NCBI RefSeq assembly: GCF_006716465.1
Contig: NZ_VFPB01000001.1
Location: 592,983 to 656,982 of the forward strand
Length of the DNA: 64,000 nucleotides
Origin: Pseudoxanthomonas sp. 3HH-4
GTDB lineage: Bacteria; Pseudomonadota; Gammaproteobacteria; Xanthomonadales; Xanthomonadaceae
Direction of reading: 5' to 3'
Positions within the stretch are counted from its first letter, which is position 1, and each line of letters starts with the position of its first letter. Positions 8,734-17,199 of this stretch are shown one piece after another. The position numbers and the translations under genes are program-made. The notes beneath the pieces are model-generated. The model was not told the origin of the DNA. It was given only the letters and a program-made list of their open reading frames with translations, and did no database searches.

Positions 8734-9742
8734 GCCCATCCCCATCGACGAGATCGCTGGCTGCGGTCCGCAGTCGCTGCCGGAGGCTGTGCTGCGGGGG
8801 GCACGGCCGGTGGTCCTGCGGGGGCTGGTCTCGGCCTGGCCCGTGGTGCAGGCGGCTCGGGCATCGGCGGCAGCGGGCATCGACTACCTCAAGCGGTTCG
8901 ATCATGGCGGCATGCCTGTCGTGGCCACCGTTGCTCCACCCGAAGCGAAGGGGCGCGTGTTCTACAACGAAGACCTGAGCGGCTTCAACTTCCGTCGCGA
9001 ACAGGTGCCGCTGTCCGTTGCGCTCGACACGCTGCGCAAGTATCTCGATGCCGCAGCGCCTCCCTCCATCTACGTGGCCTCCACTACGCTCGACACCTTC
9101 CTGCCGGGCTTCCGTGCCGAGAATGACGTCGATCTCCGTCCGCGCGATCCACTGGCCAGCATCTGGATCGGCAACCGCAGCCGGATCGCCGCGCACCAGG
9201 ATGTACCGGATAACCTCGCCTGCGTGGTCGCGGGGCGCCGCCGGGTAACGCTGTTCCCGTCGGACCAATTGGAGAATCTCTACATCGGTCCGCTGGATCA
9301 CACGCCTGCGGGGCAGGCCGTGAGCCTGGTCGATTTCGCCGCGCCTGATCTTGAGCGGTTCCCGAGGTTCGCCAAGGCCATGGAGCAGGCCCGGATCGCC
9401 GTGTTGGAGCCGGGTGATGCGGTGCTCATCCCCAGTATGTGGTGGCACCACATGGAGGGCCTGGACGCGTTCAACGTGCTGGTGAATTACTGGTGGCGTG
9501 AGTCGCCTGCGTGGATGGATACGCCGATGAATGCACTGATGCTCGCGATCATGAGCGTGCGTGACCTTCCCTTGCACGAGCGCGTCGTATGGAAGGATGT
9601 GTTCGACCACTATGTTTTCGACTACGACGAGGAACGGGACGCCGGCCACGTGCCCGAAGCGGCACGGCGCGTGCTCGCGCCGCTCGATGAAGCCCGTGTC
9701 CGCCACCTGCGCGCGCTGCTGCTGCAGCGCCTCAACCGTTGA
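8717..9742 (+). CDS. JmjC/cupin-8 type putative 2-oxoglutarate oxygenase
   Basis: A 341-aa cupin-like protein starting with GTG at 8717. It shows the cupin-8 layout: an N-terminal ARPVVLRGLVSAWPVV segment, then an iron-ligand motif HxD in RIAAHQDVPDN, the core VVAGRRRVTLFPSDQLENLY, and a distal histidine in MWWHHMEG. Enzymes of this fold hydroxylate proteins or small molecules using Fe(II) and 2-oxoglutarate. No signal peptide is present. It overlaps the SapC gene and is 10 bases before the halogenase gene, so the three are one transcript. The target is unknown. Confidence 0.85.
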   Translation: MLPVAEPIPIDEIAGCGPQSLPEAVLRGARPVVLRGLVSAWPVVQAARASAAAGIDYLKRFDHGGMPVVATVAPPEAKGRVFYNEDLSGFNFRREQVPLSVALDTLRKYLDAAAPPSIYVASTTLDTFLPGFRAENDVDLRPRDPLASIWIGNRSRIAAHQDVPDNLACVVAGRRRVTLFPSDQLENLYIGPLDHTPAGQAVSLVDFAAPDLERFPRFAKAMEQARIAVLEPGDAVLIPSMWWHHMEGLDAFNVLVNYWWRESPAWMDTPMNALMLAIMSVRDLPLHERVVWKDVFDHYVFDYDEERDAGHVPEAARRVLAPLDEARVRHLRALLLQRLNR

Positions 9743-9752
9743 GTGAACCTGC

Positions 9753-11258
9753 ATGCAGACGTCGCAACCGATGGCCCATCCCCGCACCGTCAAGCGTGTC
9801 GTCATCGCCGGTGGCGGCACCGCTGGCTGGATGGCCGCTGCCGCACTGTCCAAAACGCTGGGCAAGACCCTGGACATCACCCTGGTGGAGTCGGAGGAGA
9901 TCGGGACGGTCGGCGTGGGCGAGGCGACGATCCCAACGTTGGTGGTTTTCCATCGCCTGCTCGACATCAAGGAGCAGGATTTCATGGCCGCGGTGCAGGG
10001 CACCGTGAAGCTGGGCATCTCCTTCGAGAACTGGAAGGATGTCGGCCATCGCTACATCCACTCGTTCGGCACCAGCGGCAAGGACCACTGGTCGGCAGGC
10101 TTCCAGCACTTCTGGCTGCGCGGTCGGGCGGAAGGCCTGGCGAGCGAATACAGCGACTACTGCATCGAACTGCAGGCCGCGCTGCAGGACCGTTTCTCCC
10201 ATCTGCCGCGCTACCACGTGAATTACGCGTACCACATGGACGCGGCGCTCTACGCCCGCTTCCTGCGCGGATTCAGTGAACGCCACGGGTGCAAGCGCGT
10301 CGAGGGCAAGATCGTCGATGTCGCCACCGATGCCGATGGCGGGATCTCTTCGATCAAGCTGGAGCGTGGCGAGGTGATCGAGGGCGACCTGTTCATCGAC
10401 TGCACCGGCTTCCGTGCGCTGCTGATCGGCAAGACGCTGGGCGTGGGTTACACCGACTGGTCCCGGTGGCTGTTCAACGACAGCGCACTGGCCACCCAGA
10501 CCACCGCGGTGCGCGATGCCGTGCCTTACACGCGCGCCATCGCCGGGACGGCAGGGTGGCAATGGCGCATCCCGCTGCAGCACCGGGTCGGCAACGGCAT
10601 CGTGTACTCCAGCCGCCACATCAGCGACGACGAGGCACGCGAGCATTTCCTGTCCAGCGTCGAGGGCGAGGTCATCAAGCAGCCATGGCCGATCCGGTTC
10701 AAGCCGGGGCAACGGCAGCAATGCTGGGCGAAGAACTGCGTGGCCCTGGGGCTCGCCGGCAGTTTCATCGAGCCTCTGGAATCCACGACCATCCACCTGA
10801 TCCAGCGCGGTATCGTGCGCCTGCTGCAGACCTTCCCGCATACGATCACGCAGCCAGCGATCGACGAGTACAACGCGCGCCTGGACGAAGAGCTGCAGCA
10901 CGTCCGCGATTTCGTGGTGATGCACTATGCGATCAGCGACCGTCGCGACACGCCCTACTGGCGCGACATTGCGGAGATGGAAATCCCCGCGACGCTCCGG
11001 CACAGGATCGAACTCTTCCGCGAGACGGGCACGGTCTTCCACGTGCCCGGCGAGCTGTTCGGCGAGAATTCCTGGATACAGGTCATGCTGGGGCAGGGCG
11101 TCGTCCCGAAGGGCTATCACCCGACCGCCGATGTGATGTCGAAAGAGGATCTCCAGCGCTTCCTCGACGACATCCGCAGCAACGTGCTGGGTACGGCACG
11201 CCAGATGCCCGCCCACATGGATTACCTGCGCAGCTATTGCCCTGCGCCCAAGCCATGA
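9753..11258 (+). CDS. Flavin-dependent tryptophan-halogenase family protein
   Basis: A 501-aa flavoprotein. The FAD-binding GGGTAGW lies at 20-26. The halogenase signature WxWxIP is intact (Trp269-Gln-Trp271-Arg-Ile273-Pro274). Lys86 and Glu343 (in PLEST) occupy the positions of the catalytic Lys79 and Glu346 of PrnA. These enzymes make HOCl from FADH2, oxygen and chloride and transfer chlorine to an activated ring, but many members of this receptor-linked clade have no known halogenase activity. A partner flavin reductase is not in the window. It closes the SapC-cupin-halogenase operon, so its substrate may be a protein residue or an imported compound. Confidence 0.9.
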   Translation: MQTSQPMAHPRTVKRVVIAGGGTAGWMAAAALSKTLGKTLDITLVESEEIGTVGVGEATIPTLVVFHRLLDIKEQDFMAAVQGTVKLGISFENWKDVGHRYIHSFGTSGKDHWSAGFQHFWLRGRAEGLASEYSDYCIELQAALQDRFSHLPRYHVNYAYHMDAALYARFLRGFSERHGCKRVEGKIVDVATDADGGISSIKLERGEVIEGDLFIDCTGFRALLIGKTLGVGYTDWSRWLFNDSALATQTTAVRDAVPYTRAIAGTAGWQWRIPLQHRVGNGIVYSSRHISDDEAREHFLSSVEGEVIKQPWPIRFKPGQRQQCWAKNCVALGLAGSFIEPLESTTIHLIQRGIVRLLQTFPHTITQPAIDEYNARLDEELQHVRDFVVMHYAISDRRDTPYWRDIAEMEIPATLRHRIELFRETGTVFHVPGELFGENSWIQVMLGQGVVPKGYHPTADVMSKEDLQRFLDDIRSNVLGTARQMPAHMDYLRSYCPAPKP

Positions 11259-11293
11259 AACACGGAGCCGGCGGCATGGCCTAAGCTGCCGGC

Positions 11294-12145
11294 ATGGGCG
11301 ATCCACGACTCGAAGCCTTCCTGACCGGACACCGGCGCTTGTTCGTCCTGACCGGTGCAGGTTGCAGCACCGGCTCCGGCATTCCCGACTACCGTGATGA
11401 ACACGGCGCCTGGAAGCGCACGCCACCGGTGACCTATCAGGCGTTCATGGGCGAGCACGCCACGCGCCAGCGCTACTGGGCACGCAGTCTGCTTGGTTGG
11501 CCGCGCATCGCACGCGCCCGGCCGAACGTCGCGCATCGCGCACTGGCATCGCTTGAAGCGCGCGGGCAATCGGAAATGCTGCTGACACAGAATGTGGACG
11601 GCCTGCACCAGGCCGCCGGCAGCCTGTCGGTGGTCGACCTGCACGGCCGGCTCGACCAGGTGGTGTGCATGGGATGTGGCGCGGGTTCTGCGCGTGCGGA
11701 GATGCAGACCCGCCTGGCGTCCGCGAATCCCGACTGGGTGGCGCTCGATGCTGTCGCGGCGCCCGACGGCGATGCCGACCTGGACGGGCGCGACTTCAGC
11801 GCGTTCCACGTACCCGCCTGCGAAGCGTGCGGCGGACTGCTCAAGCCCGACGTGGTGTTCTTCGGCGAGAGCGTGCCGCGTGCGCGCGTCGACCATGCCA
11901 TGGCGCATCTCCGGCGCGCGGATGCGATGCTGGTGGTCGGCTCGTCCTTGATGGTCTACTCCGGGTTGCGCTTCGTGCATGCCGCCGTGCGTGCGGACAT
12001 CCCGGTGGTCGCCGTCAATCTGGGGCGGACGCGCGCCGATGAGTTGCTGCGGTTCCGCGTGGCGGCCCCTTGTGGTGACGCACTGGGCTTCCTGCTGGAA
12101 GACCAGGCGCGCCTTTCGCTCACTCCACCGGTGGTTGCAGGCTGA
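11294..12145 (+). CDS. SIR2-family NAD-dependent protein deacylase (sirtuin)
   Basis: A 283-aa sirtuin. It has the NAD-binding GAGCSTGSGIPDYR (21-34), TQNVDGLH near 99-105, catalytic His117 in DLHGR, and a zinc site from Cys125/Cys128 and Cys176/Cys179. The FFGESVPRAR and VVGSSLMVYSG segments complete the fold. It removes acyl groups from lysines and consumes NAD. The sequence resembles the class II (SIRT4-like) group more than E. coli CobB. TAAGCT ends exactly six bases before the ATG, hinting at a leaderless transcript. Its 3' end overlaps the convergent GGDEF-EAL gene by 26 bases. Confidence 0.92.
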   Translation: MGDPRLEAFLTGHRRLFVLTGAGCSTGSGIPDYRDEHGAWKRTPPVTYQAFMGEHATRQRYWARSLLGWPRIARARPNVAHRALASLEARGQSEMLLTQNVDGLHQAAGSLSVVDLHGRLDQVVCMGCGAGSARAEMQTRLASANPDWVALDAVAAPDGDADLDGRDFSAFHVPACEACGGLLKPDVVFFGESVPRARVDHAMAHLRRADAMLVVGSSLMVYSGLRFVHAAVRADIPVVAVNLGRTRADELLRFRVAAPCGDALGFLLEDQARLSLTPPVVAG

Positions 12146-14375
12146 TCCAGCGTTCCAGCGAGTGCGGGGACAGGGGACGCGAGACGTAATAGCCCTGCAA
12201 CAGATCGCAGTTGAGCGAGGCCAGCACGGCGCGTTGTGCCGCATTCTCGACACCCTCGGCGACCACCTTCAACGCCAGGCTTTCGCCGATGCGCAGGATG
12301 GACGTGGTGAGTGCACGGGCGGACTCGCTGTGCTCGAGGTCGCGCACGAAGCTCATGTCGAGCTTCAGTTCGCTGATGGGCAGGCGGTGGAGATGGCTCA
12401 GGCTGGAGTAGCCGGTGCCGAAATCGTCGATCGACAGGCTCACGCCCATGCGGTGGATCGCATCGATGTTGGCCAGTACCTCGGGTTTCTGCGCAAGCAT
12501 GACGCTCTCGGTCACTTCCACCATCAGCTCGGACGGGGAAAGCCCGCATTTGCCCAGTACATTGCCGATGAAGGTCGGCAGATCCTGCTGTTCGAAGTTG
12601 ATCGCCGACAGGTTGACCGAGACGCGAGGTACCGGCACCCCGCGACGCCGCCAGTCCGCCATCTGGGTGCAGGCTTCTTCCAGCGTCCAACGGCCCAGTT
12701 CGTCGATCAGGCCACATTCCTCGGCCATCGGCACGAAGGTGGCGGGCGAGATTTCCCCGATCTCCGGATGGCGCCAGCGCAACAGCGCTTCAACGCCGTG
12801 CAGCCGGGCATCGTCATCCAGGGCGACCTGGGGCTGGTAATGCAGGCGCAACTGGCCGCTGCGCACCGCCTCGCGCAGCGCATTCTCCAGTGCGAGGCGC
12901 TCCTGCATCGCCTGGTTCATCTCGAGGCTGTAGAACACGATGCGCGCGCCGCCCTCGGACTTGGCGCGGTACATCGCGATGTCGGCATGGCGCACCAGCG
13001 AATCCACATCCCAGCCATCGGCGGGGAACATCGCCACCCCCACGCTGGCCTGCGGCGTCAGCATCATCCGGCCTGCGCTCAGGGGTTCGGACAGCCGGGC
13101 CATCAGGCGATCGGCCAGGTTGGCGGCCTCCTCCGCACTGCGGTCGGGAATGGCCAGCACGAACTCGTCACCGGCCAGTCGCGCCACCACGTCGCCTTCG
13201 CGCAGTTCGCCGCCCAGGCGTTTGGCCAGCTCGCGCAGCAGCGCATCGCCGGCCGTGTGGCCCTGGGTGTCGTTCACGATCTTGAAGCGGTCGATGTCGA
13301 TGAACAGCAACGCCACAGCGCTTTCGCGTCGCGCGGCGCCCAGCAGCATCTGCTCGACCTTGCTGTTGAACAGCGCCCGGTTCGGCAGCCCGGTCAGGGT
13401 GTCGAAGAACGAGAGCTGGTGCATGCGAGCACGCGCGCGCTCGCGTTCCATCGCCAGCGCGCACAGGTGCAGGCAGACATCGACCACGCGCTGGTGGAAA
13501 TCGTCGGGCGCCCTGTTTTCCCAGTAGTACAGCGCGAACGTGCCCAGCACGCGCCCATCATGGGCCTTGATCGGACTCGACCAGCATGCACGGATGCCCA
13601 GGGCGAGGAACGGGGCGTTGTACGCCTGCCAACGCGGGTCGCGTTCGATGTCGCTGCATTCGACGGGCTGCCCGCTCCAGGCGGCCGAGCCGCAGGCGCC
13701 GACCATCGGACCCGCGAGCTCGCCGTCGATCAGGGCGCCGATGGTCTCGGGCAGGCTGGGAGCCGCGAGCGGGCGAAGGCGGCCGTAGTCGTCCAGTGCG
13801 ATGATCGACGCCACGGCTTCCGGCATGACCTTTTCGACTTCGCGGCAGACCAGCGTCAGCACCTCCTGCAGCGGCTGCTCCCGGACGATGGCGCCCAGCA
13901 CCTTGCGGTGCAGCTCCTCGTGCAGCTTGCTGTGGGTGATGTCGGTATAGACGCCGAGCAGGTAGCGGACGTTGCGCTCGGGGTCGAAGACGGGATTGAC
14001 GACCGCGGAGATCCACAGCGGCACGCCACTCTTGGCGTAGACCAGCAATTCGGTGCGGTAGCCCTGCTGGACATTCAACTGGCCGCGCACCCATTCGACC
14101 GTTTCCGGATCGGTGTGCGGGCCGGCCAGGAAATCGCTGGGGCGGCGGCCGGCGGCTTCCTCCAGCGTATAGCCGAGCATGCGCGTGAAGCCCTGGTTGA
14201 TCCAGGTGATGTGCGCTGCGTCGTCGCAGACGACGACCGCGTTGTCGCTGTGGTCGATGACCCAGGACACGTCGGGAGCACCATCGGCGAAGTGCGGCGG
14301 CATGGCGATGGCAGTGGGCCTCACGGTCAGTTCTTCCCCAAGAACGGTTTCCGCCTGATGGACCGGGTTCGCCAC
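12120..14375 (-). CDS. PAS-GAF-GGDEF-EAL cyclic-di-GMP signalling protein
   Basis: A 751-aa cytoplasmic protein without membrane segments. A PAS domain (about 35-150; NAVVVCDDAAHITWINQGF) is followed by a GAF domain (about 170-315; WSGQPVECSDIERDPRW). The GGDEF domain (about 325-485) carries AGDEF instead of GGDEF; the EAL domain (about 500-745) is well preserved (VEALLRW, DDFGTGYSS, VAEGVEN). The likely activity is c-di-GMP phosphodiesterase, with the GGDEF part weak or regulatory. The layout recalls DosP, but I could not identify its haem ligands. It starts with GTG after an AGGGAG site. Confidence 0.9.
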   Translation of the reverse strand: MANPVHQAETVLGEELTVRPTAIAMPPHFADGAPDVSWVIDHSDNAVVVCDDAAHITWINQGFTRMLGYTLEEAAGRRPSDFLAGPHTDPETVEWVRGQLNVQQGYRTELLVYAKSGVPLWISAVVNPVFDPERNVRYLLGVYTDITHSKLHEELHRKVLGAIVREQPLQEVLTLVCREVEKVMPEAVASIIALDDYGRLRPLAAPSLPETIGALIDGELAGPMVGACGSAAWSGQPVECSDIERDPRWQAYNAPFLALGIRACWSSPIKAHDGRVLGTFALYYWENRAPDDFHQRVVDVCLHLCALAMERERARARMHQLSFFDTLTGLPNRALFNSKVEQMLLGAARRESAVALLFIDIDRFKIVNDTQGHTAGDALLRELAKRLGGELREGDVVARLAGDEFVLAIPDRSAEEAANLADRLMARLSEPLSAGRMMLTPQASVGVAMFPADGWDVDSLVRHADIAMYRAKSEGGARIVFYSLEMNQAMQERLALENALREAVRSGQLRLHYQPQVALDDDARLHGVEALLRWRHPEIGEISPATFVPMAEECGLIDELGRWTLEEACTQMADWRRRGVPVPRVSVNLSAINFEQQDLPTFIGNVLGKCGLSPSELMVEVTESVMLAQKPEVLANIDAIHRMGVSLSIDDFGTGYSSLSHLHRLPISELKLDMSFVRDLEHSESARALTTSILRIGESLALKVVAEGVENAAQRAVLASLNCDLLQGYYVSRPLSPHSLERWISLQPPVE

Positions 14376-14446
14376 GGCACTCCCTGCTAAGCCGTCCCCG
14401 AAACGGGGAGATACGATGCGGTATCGGCCCCTGATCGCCGCACTTT

Positions 14447-14462
14447 ACCTGAAGTTTCAGGT
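14447..14462. promoter_or_regulatory. Inverted repeat ACCTGAA-GT-TTCAGGT
   Basis: Two perfect 7-bp arms with a 2-base centre lie in the 294-base gap (14376-14669) between the divergent GGDEF-EAL and TonB-domain lipoprotein genes. The size fits a dimeric regulator site. No regulator is known to me for this motif. Confidence 0.35.
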
Positions 14463-14481
14463 GGCGCGGGTGTCTACGCCT

Positions 14482-14497
14482 CTGCAAGCGCTTACAG
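14482..14497. promoter_or_regulatory. CcpA/LacI-like palindrome CTGCAAGCGCTTACAG
   Basis: A 16-bp palindrome with one mismatched pair and the central CG of LacI-family operators. It shares CGCTTACA with the site at 19055-19070, but its arms differ from the operators in the GH30 locus. It lies between divergent genes, about 107 bases before the GGDEF-EAL start and 170 before the lipoprotein start. Confidence 0.5.
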
Positions 14498-14669
14498 TCG
14501 GATGGCCAGGCCGCAGGCCACGGTCGATGCCGCCCGTGCGCACCTTCGCGGGGCAGCTCCCGAGTGGAGACGCGGGGCGTGAAGCCACTGTGTGGAGGGC
14601 CAGACATTGCCTGACGCACCGTCGTCATGATCGCCGCCTAGGCTTGCCGCCCGCATGACAGGGGTGGCC

Positions 14670-15611
14670 ATGAAAGCGAAACGGATATGGTCGGGGGTCG
14701 GGTTGCTGCTATGCCTGACAGGGTGCCAGGGCGCATCTTCGCCCGACGCGAAGCAGGGCGGGACAGTGTCACCGGTCACGGCGGACATCCAGCGGGATGA
14801 AGCGGTGCCCGCCACGGCTTACGCACGTGCGGCGCAAGCGTTGGCGGAGAACCGGATGCTCGCTCCCTCGGGAGACAATGCGGTCGAACACTACTTGGCC
14901 GCACGCGTCGAAGCGGGAGAGCGCACCCGTGCGCAGGCCGCACTGTCGGAACTGCAGCCCTATGTGCTGATCGCCGCCGAGCAGGCGATTGCGCGTGGCG
15001 ATGCAGGGGAGGCGAAGCGCCTGCAGGGCCTGATCGAACACATCGATGGACAAGCGCCTGCGCTGCCGCGGCTGAAAGCCGGCGTGGCGGCATTGCTGCG
15101 CGAACAGGCGTTGCAGGCTGCCGCTCCTGATGAGGAAGCAGTCCGGCCGGCCGCATCCGGCCTGTCCTCGACCGGCGAGGCATCGCCGGCGCAAGCCATG
15201 CGCGCACCTGCCCCAGCATCCACACTCGCTGCTGCGCCGGTTGTCGTCGCTCCTTCACCTGCGCCGCTCCCTGCGCGACAGCAAGAAGCGCCGGCCACCA
15301 GCCCTTCCGTTGTGCCGTCGCGTGTCGTACAGGAGATCCGGACGCCGCGCCTGCTCCAGGACGCACAGCCGCGATATCCACTGCCTGCGCTGCGCGCGCG
15401 CGTGGAAGGGCAGGCAGAAGTCGCTTTCACCATCCAGCCCGACGGCAGTGTGCGCGACGTGCGCCTGCTCTCATCGACGCCTGCGGGCATGTTCGATGCG
15501 CCCGCGCTCGCGGTCGCGCAACGCTGGCGTTTCGAGGCGACCGGACAGGCCCATGCATCGCGACGCACCGTGCGGTTCCAGCTGCCAGCCCCGGGGTCGA
15601 GCGACGGCTGA
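14670..15611 (+). CDS. Lipoprotein with C-terminal TonB domain
   Basis: A 313-aa protein beginning MKAKRIWSGVGLLLCLTGC, a type II signal with lipobox LTGC. A proline/alanine-rich linker (about 145-225) leads to a TonB C-terminal domain (AQPRYPLPALRARVEGQAEV, FTIQPDGSVRDVRLL, ALAVAQRWRF). Classical TonB has a transmembrane anchor that contacts ExbB; this protein would instead be lipid-anchored. It may therefore not transduce energy and could act as an envelope scaffold. ATG 14670 was preferred over 14655 because AGGGGTGG precedes it and it starts the lipoprotein signal cleanly. A CcpA/LacI-like palindrome lies upstream. Confidence 0.8.
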   Translation: MKAKRIWSGVGLLLCLTGCQGASSPDAKQGGTVSPVTADIQRDEAVPATAYARAAQALAENRMLAPSGDNAVEHYLAARVEAGERTRAQAALSELQPYVLIAAEQAIARGDAGEAKRLQGLIEHIDGQAPALPRLKAGVAALLREQALQAAAPDEEAVRPAASGLSSTGEASPAQAMRAPAPASTLAAAPVVVAPSPAPLPARQQEAPATSPSVVPSRVVQEIRTPRLLQDAQPRYPLPALRARVEGQAEVAFTIQPDGSVRDVRLLSSTPAGMFDAPALAVAQRWRFEATGQAHASRRTVRFQLPAPGSSDG

Positions 15612-15647
15612 TTGGTGTCCGTACGCGTCTGCGGTGAGAATGGCGGC

Positions 15648-16334
15648 ATGACTACCGCCTCCGCCTCCCCGATTCTCGATACCGTCGAACAGGAAACCGG
15701 TCCGGCGCCGCAGTGGTCCGTACTGTGGCTGCACGGCCTGGGTGCGGATGGCCACGACTTCGCCCCGATCGTGCCCGAACTGGTGCGACCTGGCTGGCCG
15801 GCGCTGCGCTTTGTCTTCCCGCATGCGCCCGTGCGTGCTGTGACGATCAACAACGGCGTCCGCATGCGTGCGTGGTACGACATCGTGGGCATGGACTTCC
15901 CCACTCGAGCGGATAGCATCGGCATCGAGGAGTCGCTGGTACAGGTGGAGTCGCTGATCGCGCGCGAGCAGGCGCGGGGCATCGCGCCGGAGCGGTTGCT
16001 GCTGGCGGGCTTCTCGCAGGGCGGCGCCATCACCCTGGCGGCCGGCCTGCGCAGGCAGGTGCCACTGGCGGGGCTGATCGCGCTGTCCACCTACCTGCCG
16101 GGCGCGGCGCAGGCTGCTACGCACCTGGCGGCTGCGGCCACCACGCAACCGGTCTTCATGGCGCACGGCACCGGTGATCCGGTGATCCCGCTCATCCACG
16201 CCGAACAGAGTGCCCGTGTGCTCGGGGAGCTGGGTTTCGACGTGCAATGGCACCGCTATCCGATGGCACACCAGGTATGCGCGGAGGAAATCCGTGACCT
16301 GGGTGACTGGATGGGCCAGCGGTTTGCGTTGTAA
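15648..16334 (+). CDS. Carboxylesterase / phospholipase family alpha/beta hydrolase
   Basis: A 228-aa cytoplasmic hydrolase of the bacterial carboxylesterase (acyl-protein-thioesterase-like) family. It shows the oxyanion segment LWLHGLGADGHDF, nucleophile serine in GFSQGG, an acid in HGTGDPVIP and histidine in PMAHQV. Such enzymes hydrolyse short acyl esters or deacylate lipids. Length is typical. ATG 15648 is preferred because GAGAAT lies exactly six bases upstream, the pattern seen at other starts here. It precedes the algR-like gene by 95 bases. Confidence 0.88.
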   Translation: MTTASASPILDTVEQETGPAPQWSVLWLHGLGADGHDFAPIVPELVRPGWPALRFVFPHAPVRAVTINNGVRMRAWYDIVGMDFPTRADSIGIEESLVQVESLIAREQARGIAPERLLLAGFSQGGAITLAAGLRRQVPLAGLIALSTYLPGAAQAATHLAAAATTQPVFMAHGTGDPVIPLIHAEQSARVLGELGFDVQWHRYPMAHQVCAEEIRDLGDWMGQRFAL

Positions 16335-16429
16335 TCCCCACGCGACCCCCGAAGGATGACGCATGGCGCTGCCATGGGTAACCTAGGACGCGGGGGATCA
16401 CGCCAACGTTCACCGAGGACGCCTTTGCC

Positions 16430-17161
16430 GTGAAAGTGGTCATTGCCGACGACGAACCCCTTGCCCGCGAGCGCCTGCGCGCGTTGCTGGCCGAGCATCC
16501 CGGTATCGAGGTGGTCGCCGAGGCCGAGAACGGCCTGGACGCGTTGCAGGCCTGTTCGCAGCATCGCCCCGACATGGTCCTGCTGGACATCGCCATGCCG
16601 GGCGTGGACGGACTCGAGGCTGCCCGCCATCTGGCGGCCTTCGACCCGCGCCCCGCCGTGGTGTTCTGCACGGCCTACGACGAACACGCGCTGTCGGCTT
16701 TCGAGGCCGCCGCCATCGATTACCTGATGAAGCCGATCCGCGCCGAGCGATTGGCTGCCGCGCTCGAACGCGCGCGCACCTTCATCGCCGGGCGCGAGAC
16801 CCAGGCCCCGGCGTCATCGAGCAGCCAGCCGCGGACCCACCTGTGTGCACGCCTGCGGGGCAGCCTGCGGCTGATTCCCGTGGATGAAGTGCACTACCTG
16901 CAGGCGGAGGAGAAGTACGTGGTGGTGCACCACGCGCGCGGCGAGGACCTGATCGAGGAATCGCTGAAATCGCTGGAAGAGGAATTCGGTGGCCGCTTCG
17001 TGCGGATCCATCGCAACTGCCTGGTCGCGCGCCACGAACTGGTCGAGATCAAGCGCATCGGTGATGGCCATGTCCAGGCCATCCTGCGCCATGGCAAGGA
17101 GCCGCTGGAAGTGAGCCGCCGTTGCGTGGCAGGCCTGCGCGAGACCGTCAAGACGCTCTGA
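16430..17161 (+). CDS. algR: LytTR-type response regulator, AlgR-like
   Basis: A 243-aa two-domain regulator starting with GTG. The receiver domain has the acidic pair in IADDEP and phospho-acceptor Asp53 in LLDIAMPG. The C-terminal LytTR domain binds DNA ([32 protein letters not shown]). In Pseudomonas AlgR controls alginate, motility and virulence; in Xanthomonas the homologue is also next to hemC, as here (38 bases). No sensor kinase gene is in the window. Function is inferred from homology and the algR-hemC synteny. Confidence 0.88.
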   Translation: MKVVIADDEPLARERLRALLAEHPGIEVVAEAENGLDALQACSQHRPDMVLLDIAMPGVDGLEAARHLAAFDPRPAVVFCTAYDEHALSAFEAAAIDYLMKPIRAERLAAALERARTFIAGRETQAPASSSSQPRTHLCARLRGSLRLIPVDEVHYLQAEEKYVVVHHARGEDLIEESLKSLEEEFGGRFVRIHRNCLVARHELVEIKRIGDGHVQAILRHGKEPLEVSRRCVAGLRETVKTL

Positions 17162-17199
17162 GCGCACGCGGACGCCGCGCCATGCGGGATAATGCCCGC

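Noticed and set aside
9753-11258. Claim that the halogenase makes a known antibiotic
   Set aside because: No biosynthetic cluster (NRPS, PKS or tailoring genes) is present around it.
12120-14375. Assignment of the PAS domain as a haem oxygen sensor like DosP
   Set aside because: Domain order is similar but I could not place the haem-binding histidine and methionine by eye.
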